The notes under the pieces were generated by a model. That model saw only the letters and a program-made list of their open reading frames with translations, ran no database searches and was not told the origin of the DNA. From positions 62,001 to 126,000 of the forward strand of contig JAKSZU010000321.1 of NCBI GenBank assembly GCA_026018925.1: DNA of 64,000 nucleotides, given 5' to 3'. Source of the DNA: Tupaia tana (lineage: Eukaryota > Chordata > Mammalia > Scandentia > Tupaiidae). Made by a program: the position numbers and the translations under genes. This document shows positions 11,601 through 23,894 of the stretch, piece by piece. Within the stretch, counting starts at the first letter, position 1. Each line of letters opens with the position of its first letter.

Positions 11601-14600
11601 CTGGAGGCTGAATTATGAGTAGAAAATCTTCATTTCTCCTGTTCCCTGAAAAATCTAGTTCCCAGTATCCATGAGGAGTCTGCTCAGAGAAGGGCTCTAC
11701 TCTCCTGCCTGGGAGGAAGAAGCAGAAGGGATTATTAACAAAACAATGGGAGGAGCAGAGCGCCAGAGAAAAACTTTGCCTTTAAAAAAATCATAAAAAG
11801 GAAAAATTACCAAAAAACAAAGAGGAGGAGACAGGAGCAGAGAGAGACAGAGACCTCAGAGACACAGTGACCGAGATAGGAGGCCAGAGGGCCTCCCTAC
11901 CACACTAGCTCTGCTTGCTGGGGGCTGAATTATGAGTAGAAAATCTTCATTTCTCCTGTTCCCTGAAAAATCTAGTTCCCAGTATCCATGAGGAGTCTGC
12001 TCAGAGAAGGGCTCAACTCTCCTGCCACACTAGCTCTGCTTGCTGGAGGCTGAATTATGAGTAGAAAATCTTCATTTCTCCTGTTCCCTGAAAAATCTAG
12101 TTCCCAGTATCCATGAGGAGTCTGCTCAGAGAAGGGCTCAACTCTCCTGCCACACTAGCTCTGCTTGCTGGAGGCTGAATTATGAGTAGAAAATCTTCAT
12201 TTCTCCTGTTCCCTGAAAAATCTAGTTCCCAGTATCCATGAGGAGTCTGCTCAGAGAAGGGCTCTACTCTCCTGCCTGGGAGGAAGAAGCAGAAGGGATT
12301 ATTAACAAAACAATGGGAGGAGCAGAGCGCCAGAGAAAAACTTTGCCTTTAAAAAAATCATAAAAAGGAAAAATTACCAAAAAACAAAGATGAGGAGACA
12401 GGAGCAGAGAGAGACAGAGACCTCAGAGACACAGTGACAGAGATAGGAGGCCAGAGGGGCTCCCTACCACACTAGCTCTGCTTGCTGGAGGCTGAATTAT
12501 GAGTAGAAAATCTTCATTTCTCCTGTTCCCTGAAAAATCTAGTTCCCAGTATCCATGAGGAGTCTGCTCAGAGAAGGGCTCAACTCTGCTGCCACACTAG
12601 CTCTGCTTGCTGGAGGCTGAATTATGAGTAGAAAATCTTCATTTCTCCTGTTCCCTGAAAAATCTAGTTCCCAGTATCCATGAGGAGTCTGCTCAGAGAA
12701 GGGCTCAACTCTCCTGCCACACTAGCTCTGCTTGCTGGAGGCTGAATTATGAGTAGAAAATCTTCATTTCTCCTATTCCCTGAAAAATCAGGTTCCCAGT
12801 ATCCATGAGGAGTCTGCTCAGAGAAGGGCTCTACTCTCCTGCCTGGGAGGAAGAAGCAGAAGGGATTATTAACAAAACAATGGGAGGAGCAGAGCGCCAG
12901 AGAAAAACTTTGCCTTTAAAAAAATCATAAAAAGGAAAAATTACCAAAAAACAAAGATGCGGAGACAGGAGCAGAGAGAGACAGAGACCTCAGAGACACA
13001 GTGACAGAGATAGGAGGCCAGAGGGGCTCCCTACCACACTAGCTCTGCTTGCTGGAGGCTGAATTATGAGTAGAAAATCTTCATTTCTCCTGTTCCCTGA
13101 AAAATCTAGTTCCCAGTATCCATGAGGAGTCTGCTCAGAGAAGGGCTCAACTCTCCTGCCACACTAGCTCTGCTTGCTGGAGGCTGAATTATGAGTAGAA
13201 AATCTTCATTTCTCCTGTTCCCTGAAAAATCTAGTTCCCAGTATCCATGAGGAGTCTGCTCAGAGAAGGGCTCTACTCTCCTGCCTGGGAGGAAGAAGCA
13301 GAAGGGATTATTAACAAAACAATGGGAGGACCAGAGCGCCAGAGAAAAACTTTGTCTTTAAAAAAATCATAAAAAGGAAAATTACCAAAAAACAAAGATG
13401 AAGAGACAGGAGCAGAGAGAGACAGAGACCTCAGAGACACAGTGACAGAGATAGGAGGCCAGAGGGGCTGCCTACCACACTAGCTCTGCTTGCTGGAGGC
13501 TGAATTATGAGTACAAAATCTTCATTTCTCCTGTTCCCTGAAAAATCTAGTTCCCAGTATCCATGAGGAGTCTGCTCAGAGAAGGGCTCAACTCTCCTGC
13601 CACATAAGCACTGCTTGCTGGAGGCTGAATTATGAGTAGAAAATCTTCATTTCTCCTGTTCCCTGAAAAATCTAGTTCCCAGTATCCATGAGGAGTCTGC
13701 TCAGAGAAGGGCTCAACTCTCCTGCCACACTAGCTCTGCTTGCTGGAGGCTGAATTATGAGTAGAAAATCTTCATTTCTCCTGTTCCCTGAAAAATCTAG
13801 TTCCCAGTATCCATGAGGAGTCTGCTCAGAGAAGGGCTCTACTCTCCTGCCTGGGAGGAAGAAGCAGAAGGGATTATTAACAAAACAATGGGAGGAGCAG
13901 AGCGCCAGAGAAAAACTTTGCCTTTAAAAAAATCATAAAAAGGAAAAATTACCATAAAACAAAGATGAGGAGACAGGAGCAGAGAGAGACAGAGACCTCA
14001 GAGACACAGTGACCGAGATAGGAGGCCAGAGGGCCTCCCTACCACACTAGCTCTGCTTGCTGGGGGCTGAATTATGAGTAGAAAATCTTCATTTCTCCTG
14101 TTCCCTGAAAAATCTAGTTCCCAGTATCCATGAGGAGTCTGCTCAGAGAAGGGCTCAACTCTCCTGCCACACTAGCTCTGCTTGCTGGAGGCTGAATTAT
14201 GAGTAGAAAATCTTCATTTCTCCTGTTCCCTGAAAAATCTAGTTCCCAGTATCCATGAGGAGTCTGCTCAGAGAAGGGCTCAACTCTCCTGCCACACTAG
14301 CTCTGCTTGCTGGAGGCTGAATTATGAGTAGAAAATCTTCATTTCTCCTGTTCCCTGAAAAATCTAGTTCCCAGTATCCATGAGGAGTCTGCTCAGAGAA
14401 GGGCTCTACTCTCCTGCCTGGGAGGAAGAAGCAGAAGGGATTATTAACAAAACAATGGGAGGAGCAGAGCGCCAGAGAAAAACTTTGCCTTTAAAAAAAT
14501 CATAAAAAGGAAAAATTACCAAAAAACAAAGATGAGGAGACAGGAGCAGAGAGAGACAGAGACCTCAGAGACACAGTGACAGAGATAGGAGGCCAGAGGG

Positions 14601-15426
14601 GCTCCCTACCACACTAGCTCTGCTTGCTGGAGGCTGAATTATGAGTAGAAAATCTTCATTTCTCCTGTTCCCTGAAAAATCTAGTTCCCAGTATCCATGA
14701 GGAGTCTGCTCAGAGAAGGGCTCAACTCTGCTGCCACACTAGCTCTGCTTGCTGGAGGCTGAATTATGAGTAGAAAATCTTCATTTCTCCTGTTCCCTGA
14801 AAAATCTAGTTCCCAGTATCCATGAGGAGTCTGCTCAGAGAAGGGCTCAACTCTCCCGCCACACTAGCTCTGCTTGCTGGAGGCTGAATTATGAGTAGAA
14901 AATCTTCATTTCTCCTATTCCCTGAAAAATCAGGTTCCCAGTATCCATGAGGAGTCTGCTCAGAGAAGGGCTCTACTCTCCTGCCTGGGAGGAAGAAGCA
15001 GAAGGGATTATTAACAAAACAATGGGAGGACCAGAGCGCCAGAGAAAAACTTTGCCTTTAAAAAAATCATAAAAAGGAAAAATTACCAAAAAACAAAGAT
15101 GAGGAGACAGGAGCAGAGAGAGACAGAGACCTCAGAGACACAGTGACAGAGATAGGAGGCCAGAGGGGCTCCCTACCACACTAGCTCTGCTTGCTGGAGG
15201 CTGAATTATGAGTAGAAAATCTTCATTTCTCCTGGTCCCTGAAAAATCTAGTTCCCAGTATCCATGAGGAGTCTGCTCAGAGAAGGGCTCAACTCTCCTG
15301 CCACACTAGCTCTGCTTGCTGGAGGCTGAATTATGAGTAGAAAATCTTCATTTCTCCTGTTCCCTGAAAAATCTAGTTCCTAGTATCCATGAGGAGTCTG
15401 CTCAGAGAAGGGCTCTACTCTCCTGC
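8684..15426 (+). repeat. Triplicated 2.1-2.5 kb super-repeat
   Basis: Three consecutive copies. Copy 1 is 8684-11142 (units 3,3,1,3,2; starts 8684, 9250, 9817, 10134, 10701), copy 2 is 11143-13284 (3,3,3,2; starts 11143, 11709, 12276, 12843), copy 3 is 13285-15426 (3,3,3,2; starts 13285, 13851, 14418, 14985). Copies 2 and 3 are both 2,142 bp and share rare variants at the same offsets: 'gcctaccacac' after 'ggggct', 'cacataagcactg', 'gaccgagatagg', 'gctgggggctg', 'ctctgctgccac' and 'tcctattccc'. They differ at several sites, for example 'gatgcgg' near 12957 and 'ctcccgcc' near 14855. Copy 1 is 317 bp longer, the size of one BA unit. Confidence 0.88.
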
Positions 15427-18400
15427 CTGGGAGGAAGAAGCAGAAGGGATTATTAACAAAACAATGGGAGGAGCAGAGCGCCAGAGAAAAACTTTGCCTT
15501 TAAAAAAATCATAAAAAGGAAAAATTACCAAAAAACAAAGATGAGGAGACAGGAGCAGAGAGAGACAGAGACCTCAGAGACACAGTGACAGAGATAGGAG
15601 GCCAGAGGGGCTCCCTACCACACTAGCTCTGCTTGCTGGAGGCTGAGTTATGAGTACAAAATCTTCATTTCTCCTGTTCCCTGAAAAATCTAGTTCCCAG
15701 TATCCATGAGGAGTCTGCTCAGAGAAGGGCTCAACTCTCCTGCCACACTAGCTCTGCTTGCTGGAGGCTGAATTATGAGTAGAAAATCTTCATTTCTCCT
15801 GTTCCCTGAAAAATCTAGTTCCCAGTATCCATGAGGAGTCTGCTCAGAGAAGGGCTCTACTCTCCTGCCTGGGAGGAAGAAGCAGAAGGGATTATTAACA
15901 AAACAATGGGAGGACCAGAGCGCCAGAGAAAAACTTTGCCTTTAAAAAAATCATAAAAAGGAAAATTACCGAAAAACAAAGATGAGGAGACAGGAGCAGA
16001 GAGAGACAGAGACCTCAGAGACACAGTGACAGAGATAGGAGGCCAGAGGGGCTCCCTACCACACTAGCTCTGCTTGCTGAAGGCTGAATTATGAGTAGAA
16101 AATCTTCATTTCTCCTGTTCCCTGAAAAATCTATTTCCCAGTATCCATGAGGAGTCTGCTCAGAGAAGGGCTCAACTCTCCTGCCACATTAGCTCTGCTT
16201 GCTGGAGGCTGAATTATGAGTAGAAAATCTTCATTTCTCCTGTTCCCTGAAAAATCTAGTTCCCAGTATCCATGAGGAGTCTGCTCAGAGAAGGGCTCAA
16301 CTCTCCTGCCACACTAGCTCTGCTTGCTGGAGGCTGAATTATGAGTAGAAAATCTTCATTTCTCCTGTTCCCTGAAAAATCAAGTTCCCAGTATCCATGA
16401 GGAGTCTGCTCAGAGAAGGGCTCAACTCTCCTGCCACACTAGCTCTGCTTGCTGGAGGCTGAATTATGAGTAGAAAATCTTCATTTCTCCTGTTCCCTGA
16501 AAAATCTAGTTCCCAGTATCCATGAGGAGTCTGCTCAGAGAAGGGCTCTACTCTCCTGCCTGGGAGGAAGAAGCAGAAGGGATTATTAACAAAACAATGG
16601 GAGGAGCAGAGCGCCAGAGAAAAACTTTGCCTTTAAAAAAATCATAAAAAAAAGGAAAAATTACCAAAAAACAAAGATGAGGAGACAGGAGCAGAGAGAG
16701 ACAGAGACCTCAGAGACACAGTGACAGAGATAGGAGGCCAGAGGGGCTCCCTACCACACTAGCTCTGCTTGCTGGAGGCTGAATTATGAGTAGAAAATCT
16801 TCATTTCTCATGTTCCCTGAAAAATCTTGTTCCCAGTATCCATGAGGAGTCTGCTCAGAGAAGGGCTCAACTCTCCTGCCACACTAGCTCTGCTTGCTGG
16901 AGGCTGAATTATGAGTAGAAAATCTTCATTTCTCCTGTTCCCTGAAAAATCTTGTTCCCAGTATCCATGAGGAGTCTGCTCAGAGAAGGGCTCTACTCTC
17001 CTGCCTGGGAGGAAGAAGCAGAAGGGATTATTAACAAAACAATGGGAGGAGCAGAGCGCCAGAGAAAAACTTTGCCTTTAAAAAAATCATAAAAAGGAAA
17101 AATTACCAAAAAACAAAGATGAGGAGACAGGAGCAGAGAGAGACAGAGACCTCAGAGACACAGTGACAGAGATAGGAGGCCAGAGGGGCTCCCTACCACA
17201 CTAGCTCTGCTTGCTGGAGGCTGAATTATGAGTAGAAAATCTTCATTTCTCCTGTTCCCTGAAAAACCTAGTTCCCAGTATCCATGAGGAGTCTGCTCAG
17301 AGAAGGGCTCAACTCTCCTGCCACACAAGCTCTGCTTGCTGGAGGCTGAATTATGAGTAGAAAATCTTCATTTCTCCTGTTCCCTGAAAAATCTAGTTCC
17401 CAGTATCCATGAGGAGTCTGCTCAGAGAAGGGCTCTACTCTCCTGCCTGGGAGGAAGAAGCAGAAGGGATTATTAACAAAACAATGGGAGGACCAGAGCG
17501 CCAGAGAAAAACTTTGCCTTTAAAAAAATCATAAAAAGGAAAATTACCAAAAAACAAAGATGAGGAGACAGGAGCAGAGAGAGACAGAGACCTCAGAGAC
17601 ACAGTGACAGAGATAGGAGGCCAGAGGGGCTCCCTACCACACTAGCTCTGCTTGCTGGAGGCTGAATTATGAGTAGAAAATCTTCATTTCTCCTGTTCCC
17701 TGAAAAATCTAGTTCCCAGTATCCATGAGGAGTCTGCTCAGAGAAGGGCTCAACTCTCCTGTCACATTAGCTCTGCTTGCTGGAGGCTGAATTTTGAGTA
17801 GAAAATCTTCATTTCTCCTGTTCCCTGAAAAATCTAGTTCCCAGTATCCATGAGGAGTCTGCTCAGAGAAGGGCTCAACTCTCCTGCCACACTAGCTCTG
17901 CTTGCTGGAGGCTGAATTATGAGTAGAAAATCTACATTTCTCCTGTTCCCTGAAAAATCAAGTTCCCAATATCCATGAGGAGTCTGCTCAGAAAAGGTCT
18001 CTACTCTCCTGCCTTGGAGGAAGAAGCAGAAGGGATTATTAACAAAACAATGGGAGGAGCAGAGCGCCAGAGAAAAACTTTGCCTTTAAAAAAATCATAA
18101 AAAGGAAAAATTACCAAAAAACAAAGATGAGGATACAGGAGCAGAGAGAGACAGAGACCTCAGAGACACAGTGACAGAGATAGGAGGCCAGAGGGCCTCC
18201 CTACCACACTAGCTCTGCTTGCTGGAGGCTGAATTATGAGTAGAAAATCTTCATTTCTCCTGTTCCCTGAAAAATCTAGTTCCCAGTATCCATGAGGAGT
18301 CTGCTCAGAGAAGGGCTCAACTCTCCTGCCACACTAGCTCTGCTTGCTGGAGGCTGAATTATGAGTAGAAAATCTTCATTTCTCCTGTTCCCTGAAAAAT

Positions 18401-18899
18401 CTAGTTCCCAGTATCCATGAGGAGTCTGCTCAGAGAAGGGCTCTACTCTCCTGCCTGGGAGGAAGAAGCAGAAGGGATTATTAACAAAACAATGGGAGGA
18501 CCAGAGCGCCAGAGAAAAACTTTGCCTTTAAAAAAATCATAAAAAAAAGGAAAAATTACCAAAAAACAAAGATGAGGAGACAGGAGCAGAGAGAGACAGA
18601 GACCTCAGAGACACAGTGACAGAGATAGGAGGCCAGAGGGGCTCCCTACCACACTAGCTCTGCTTGCTGGAGGCTGAATTATGAGTAGAAAATCTTCATT
18701 TCTCCTGTTCCCTGAAAAATCTAGTTCCCAGTATCCATGAGGAGTCTGCTCAGAGAAGGGCTCAACTCTCCTGCCACACTAGCTCTGCTTGCTGGAGGCT
18801 GAATTATGAGTAGAAAATCTTCATTTCTCCTGTTCCCTGAAAAATCTTGTTCCCAGTATCCATGAGGAGTCTGCTCAGAGAAGGGCTCTACTCTCCTGC
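15427..18899 (+). repeat. Units 33-39, mixed block with first BAAAA
   Basis: Unit starts and A counts: 15427(2), 15869(4), 16560(2), 17005(2), 17447(3), 18013(2), 18455(2). The units at 16560 and 18455 have eight A before 'gg' in the B centre (+3 bp). The last three units (3,2,2; 1,453 bp) match the BAAA-BAA-BAA part of the 1,770 bp super-repeat that starts at 18900, sharing 'gaattttgagt', 'aatctacattt' and 'aatcaagttcc'. They look like an upstream relative of that repeat without its leading BA unit. Confidence 0.88.
15869..16559 (+). repeat. BAAAA unit with a hybrid third A
   Basis: One of only three units with four A modules (A starts 16060, 16185, 16310, 16435). The third A carries 'aatcaagttcc' near 16380, a variant that elsewhere in this subfamily marks the last A before a B, but it ends 'ggctcaact' and runs into another A. 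The left part of a pre-B A therefore seems joined to the right part of an internal A, as expected from an out-of-register exchange inside the A module. The B of this unit has 'gaccagag' and 'ggaaaatt', an allele otherwise tied to three A copies. Confidence 0.82.
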
Positions 18900-20669
18900 C
18901 TGGGAGGAAGAAGCAGAAGGGATTATTAACAAAACAATGGGAGGAGCACAGCGCCAGAGAAAAACTTTGCCTTTAAAAAAATCATAAAAAGGAAAAATTA
19001 CCAAAAAAACAAAGATGAGGAGACAGGAGCAGAGAGAGACAGAGACCTCAGAGACACAGTGACAGAGATAGGAGGCCAGAGGGGTCCCTACCACACTAGC
19101 TCTGCTTGCTGGAGGCTGAATTATGAGTACAAAATCTTCATTTCTCCTGTTCCCTGAAAAATCTAGTTCCCAGTATCCATGAGGAGTCTGCTCAGAGAAG
19201 GGCTCTACTCTCCTGCCTGGGAGGAAGAAGCAGAAGGGATTATTAACAAAACAATGGGAGGACCAGAGGGCCAGAGAAAAACTTTGCCTTTAAAAAAATC
19301 ATAAAAAGGAAAATTACCAAAAAACAAAGATGAGGAGACAGGAGCAGAGAGAGACAGAGACCTCAGAGACACAGTGACAGAGATAGGAGGCCAGAGGGGC
19401 TCCCTATCACACTAGCTCTGCTTGCTGGAGGCTGAATTATGAGTACAAAATCTTCATTTCTCCTGTTCCCTGAAAAATCTAGTTCCCAGTATCCATGAGG
19501 AGTCTGCTCGGAGAAGGGCTCAACTCTCCTGCCACATTAGCTCTGCTTGCTGGAGGCTGAATTTTGAGTAGAAAATCTTCATTTCTCCTGTTCCCTGAAA
19601 AATCTAGTTCCCAGTATCCATGAGGAGTCTGCTCAGAGAAGGGCTCAACTCTCCTGCCACACTAGCTCTGCTTGCTGGAGGCTGAATTATGAGTAGAAAA
19701 TCTACATTTCTCCTGTTCCCTGAAAAATCAAGTTCCCAGTATCCATGAGGAGTCTGCTCAGAGAAGGGCTCTACTCTCCTGCCTGGGAGGAAGAAGCAGA
19801 GGGGATTATTAACAAAACAATGGAAGGAGCAGAGCGCCAGAGAAAAACTTTGCCTTTAAAAAAATCATAAAAAGGAAAAATTACCAAAAAACAAAGATGA
19901 GGATACAGGAGCAGAGAGAGACAGAGACCTCAGAGACACAGTGACAGAGATAGGAGGCCAGAGGGCCTCCCTACCACACTAGCTCTGCTTGCTGGAGGCT
20001 GAATTATGAGTAGAAAATCTTCATTTCTCCTGTTCCCTGAAAAATCTAGTTCCCAGTATCCATGAGGAGTCTGCTCAGAGAAGGGCTCAACTCTCCTGCC
20101 ACACTAGCTCTGCTTGCTGGAGGCTGAATTATGAGTAGAAAATCTTCATTTCTCCTGTTCCCTGAAAAATCTAGTTCCCAGGATCCATGAGGAGTCTGCT
20201 CAGAGAAGGGCTCTACTCTCCTGCCTGGGAGGAAGAAGCAGAAGGGATTATTAACAAAACAATGGGAGGACCAGAGCGCCAGAGAAAAACTTTGCCTTTA
20301 AAAAAATCATAAAAAAAAGGAAAAATTACCAAAAAACAAAGATGAGGAGACAGGAGCAGAGAGAGACAGAGACCTCAGAGACACAGTGACAGAGATAGGA
20401 GGCCAGAGGGGCTCCCTACCACACTAGCTCTGCTTGCTGGAGGCTGAATTATGAGTAGAAAATCTTCATTTCTCCTGTTCCCTGAAAAATCTAGTTCCCA
20501 GTATCCATGAGGAGTCTGCTCAGAGAAGGGCTCAACTCTCCTGCCACACTAGCTCTGCTTGCTGGAGGCTGAATTATGAGTAGAAAATCTTCATTTCTCC
20601 TGTTCCCTGAAAAATCTTGTTCCCAGTATCCATGAGGAGTCTGCTCAGAGAAGGGCTCTACTCTCCTGC
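18900..20669 (+). repeat. 1,770 bp super-repeat, copy a (BA-BAAA-BAA-BAA)
   Basis: Unit starts 18900(1), 19217(3), 19783(2), 20225(2), lengths 317+566+442+445. Linked markers: the leading B has an extra A in 'ccaaaaaaacaaag' and a lost C in 'gaggggtccctac'; the second B has 'gagggccag', which removes the usual CpG, and 'ggaaaatt'; its A modules carry 'gagtacaaaat', 'gctcggag', 'gaattttgagt' and 'aatctacattt'; the third unit has 'gatgaggatac' and 'gggcctccc'; the fourth has eight A before 'gg'. A private change, 'gagcacagcg', lies near 18947. Confidence 0.9.
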
Positions 20670-22124
20670 CTGGGAGGAAGAAGCAGAAGGGATTATTAAC
20701 AAAACAATGGGAGGAGCAGAGCGCCAGAGAAAAACTTTGCCTTTAAAAAAATCATAAAAAGGAAAAATTACCAAAAAAACAAAGATGAGGAGACAGGAGC
20801 AGAGAGAGACAGAGACCTCAGAGACACAGTGACAGAGATAGGAGGCCAGAGGGGCTCCCTACCACACTAGCTCTGCTTGCTGGAGGCTGAATTATGAGTA
20901 GAAAATCTTCATTTCTCCTGTTCCCTGAAAAATCTAGTTCCCAGTATCTATGAGGAGTCTGCTCAGAGAAGGGCTCAACTCTCCTGCCACATTAGCTCTG
21001 CTTGCTGGAGGCTGAATTTTGAGTAGAAAATCTTCATTTCTCCTGTTCCCTGAAAAATCTAGTTCCCAGTATCCATGAGGAGTCTGCTCAGAGAAGGGCT
21101 CAACTCTCCTGCCACACTAGCTCTGCTTGCTGGAGGCTGAATTATGAGTAGAAAATCTACATTTCTCCTGTTCCCTGAAAAATCAAGTTCCCAGTATCCA
21201 TGAGGAGTCTGCTCAGAAAAGGTCTCTACTCTCCTGCCTTGGAGGAAGAAGCAGAAGGGATTATTAACAAAACAATGGGAGGAGCAGAGCGCCAGAGAAA
21301 AACTTTGCCTTTAAAAAAATCATAAAAAGGAAAAATTACCAAAAAACAAAGATGAGGATACAGGAGCAGAGAGAGACAGAGACCTCAGAGACACAGTGAC
21401 AGAGATAGGAGGCCAGAGGGCCTCCCTACCACACTAGCTCTGCTTGCTGGAGGCTGAATTATGAGTAGAAAATCTTCATTTCTCCTGTTCCCTGAAAAAT
21501 CTAGTTCCCAGTATCCATGAGGAGTCTGCTCAGAGAAGGGCTCAACTCTCCTACCACACTAGCTCTGCTTGCTGGAGGCTGAATTATGAGTAGAAAATCT
21601 TCATTTCTCCTGTTCCCTGAAAAATCTAGTTCCCAGTATCCATGAGGAGTCTGCTCAGAGAAGGGCTCTACTCTCCTGCCTGGGAGGAAGAAGCAGAAGG
21701 GATTATTAACAAAACAATGGGAGGACCAGAGCGCCAGAGAAAAACTTTGCCTTTAAAAAAATCATAAAAAAAAGGAAAAATTACCAAAAAACAAAGATGA
21801 GGAGACAGGAGCAGAGAGAGACAGAGACCTCAGAGACACAGTGACAGAGATAGGAGGCCAGAGGGGCTCCCTACCACACTAGCTCTGCTTGCTGGAGGCT
21901 GAATTATGAGTAGAAAATCTTCATTTCTCCTGTTCCCTGAAAAATCTAGTTCCCAGTATCCATGAGGAGTCTGCTCAGAGAAGGGCTCAACTCTCCTGCC
22001 ACACTAGCTCTGCTTGCTGGAGGCTGAATTATGAGTAGAAAATCTTCATTTCTCCTGTTCCCTGAAAAATCTTGTTCCCAGTATCCATGAGGAGTCTGCT
22101 CAGAGAAGGGCTCTACTCTCCTGC
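20670..22124 (+). repeat. 1,455 bp deletion derivative of the super-repeat, copy b
   Basis: Unit starts 20670(3), 21238(2), 21680(2). The B at 20670 has the extra A ('ccaaaaaaacaaag') that elsewhere belongs to the single-A unit, yet it is followed by three A modules carrying the markers 'gaattttgagt' and 'aatctacattt' of the next unit. One BA's worth of sequence (317 bp, with two single-base adjustments) is missing, so the BA and BAAA units are fused. Its end, 'gaaaaggtctctact' and 'gccttggagg' near 21220-21245, matches the unit junction near 18000 rather than the other 1,770 bp copies, pointing to exchange with that neighbour. Confidence 0.85.
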
Positions 22125-23894
22125 CTGGGAGGAAGAAGCAGAAGGGATTATTAACAAAACAATGGGAGGAGCAGAGCGCCAGAGAAAAACTTTGCCTTTA
22201 AAAAAATCATAAAAAGGAAAAATTACCAAAAAAACAAAGATGAGGAGACAGGAGCAGAGAGAGACAGAGACCTCAGAGACACAGTGACAGAGATAGGAGG
22301 CCAGAGGGGTCCCTACCACACTAGCTCTGCTTGCTGGAGGCTGAATTATGAGTACAAAATCTTCATTTCTCCTGTTCCCTGAAAAATCTAGTTCCCAGTA
22401 TCCATGAGGAGTCTGCTCAGAGAAGGGCTCTACTCTCCTGCCTGGGAGGAAGAAGCAGAAGGGATTATTAACAAAACAATGGGAGGACCAGAGGGCCAGA
22501 GAAAAACTTTGCCTTTAAAAAAATCATAAAAAGGAAAATTACCAAAAAACAAAGATGAGGAGACAGGAGCAGAGAGAGACAGAGACCTCAGAGACACAGT
22601 GACAGAGATAGGAGGCCAGAGGGGCTCCCTATCACACTAGCTCTGCTTGCTGGAGGCTGAATTATGAGTACAAAATCTTCATTTCTCCTGTTCCCTGAAA
22701 AATCTAGTTCCCAGTATCCATGAGGAGTCTGCTCGGAGAAGGGCTCAACTCTCCTGCCACATTAGCTCTGCTTGCTGGAGGCTGAATTTTGAGTAGAAAA
22801 TCTTCATTTCTCCTGTTCCCTGAAAAATCTAGTTCCCAGTATCCATGAGGAGTCTGCTCAGAGAAGGGCTCAACTCTCCTGCCACACTAGCTCTGCTTGC
22901 TGGAGGCTGAATTATGAGTAGAAAATCTACATTTCTCCTGTTCCCTGAAAAATCAAGTTCCCAGTATCCATGAGGAGTCTGCTCAGAGAAGGGCTCTACT
23001 CTCCTGCCTGGGAGGAAGAAGCAGAGGGGATTATTAACAAAACAATGGAAGGAGCAGAGCGCCAGAGAAAAACTTTGCCTTTAAAAAAATCATAAAAAGG
23101 AAAAATTACCAAAAAACAAAGATGAGGATACAGGAGCAGAGAGAGACAGAGACCTCAGAGACACAGTGACAGAGATAGGAGGCCAGAGGGCCTCCCTACC
23201 ACACTAGCTCTGCTTGCTGGAGGCTGAATTATGAGTAGAAAATCTTCATTTCTCCTGTTCCCTGAAAAATCTAGTTCCCAGTATCCATGAGGAGTCTGCT
23301 CAGAGAAGGGCTCAACTCTCCTGCCACACTAGCTCTGCTTGCTGGAGGCTGAATTATGAGTAGAAAATCTTCATTTCTCCTGTTCCCTGAAAAATCTAGT
23401 TCCCAGGATCCATGAGGAGTCTGCTCAGAGAAGGGCTCTACTCTCCTGCCTGGGAGGAAGAAGCAGAAGGGATTATTAACAAAACAATGGGAGGACCAGA
23501 GCGCCAGAGAAAAACTTTGCCTTTAAAAAAATCATAAAAAAAAGGAAAAATTACCAAAAAACAAAGATGAGGAGACAGGAGCAGAGAGAGACAGAGACCT
23601 CAGAGACACAGTGACAGATATAGGAGGCCAGAGGGGCTCCCTACCACACTAGCTCTGCTTGCTGGAGGCTGAATTATGAGTAGAAAATCTTCATTTCTCC
23701 TGTTCCCTGAAAAATCTATTTCCCAGTATCCATGAGGAGTCTGCTCAGAGAAGGGCTCAACTCTCCTGCCACACTAGCTCTGCTTGCTGGAGGCTGAATT
23801 ATGAGTAGAAAATCTTCATTTCTCCTGTTCCCTGAAAAATCTTGTTCCCAGTATCCATGAGGAGTCTGCTCAGAGAAGGGCTCTACTCTCCTGC
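22125..23894 (+). repeat. 1,770 bp super-repeat, copy c
   Basis: Unit starts 22125(1), 22442(3), 23008(2), 23450(2), with the same lengths and markers as copy a, including 'gaggggtccctac', 'gagggccag', 'gctcggag' and 'cagaggggattatt'. It shares 'cccaggatcc' near 23404 with copy a (near 20179) and copy e. A private T in 'gtgacagatata' sits at 23619. Confidence 0.9.
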
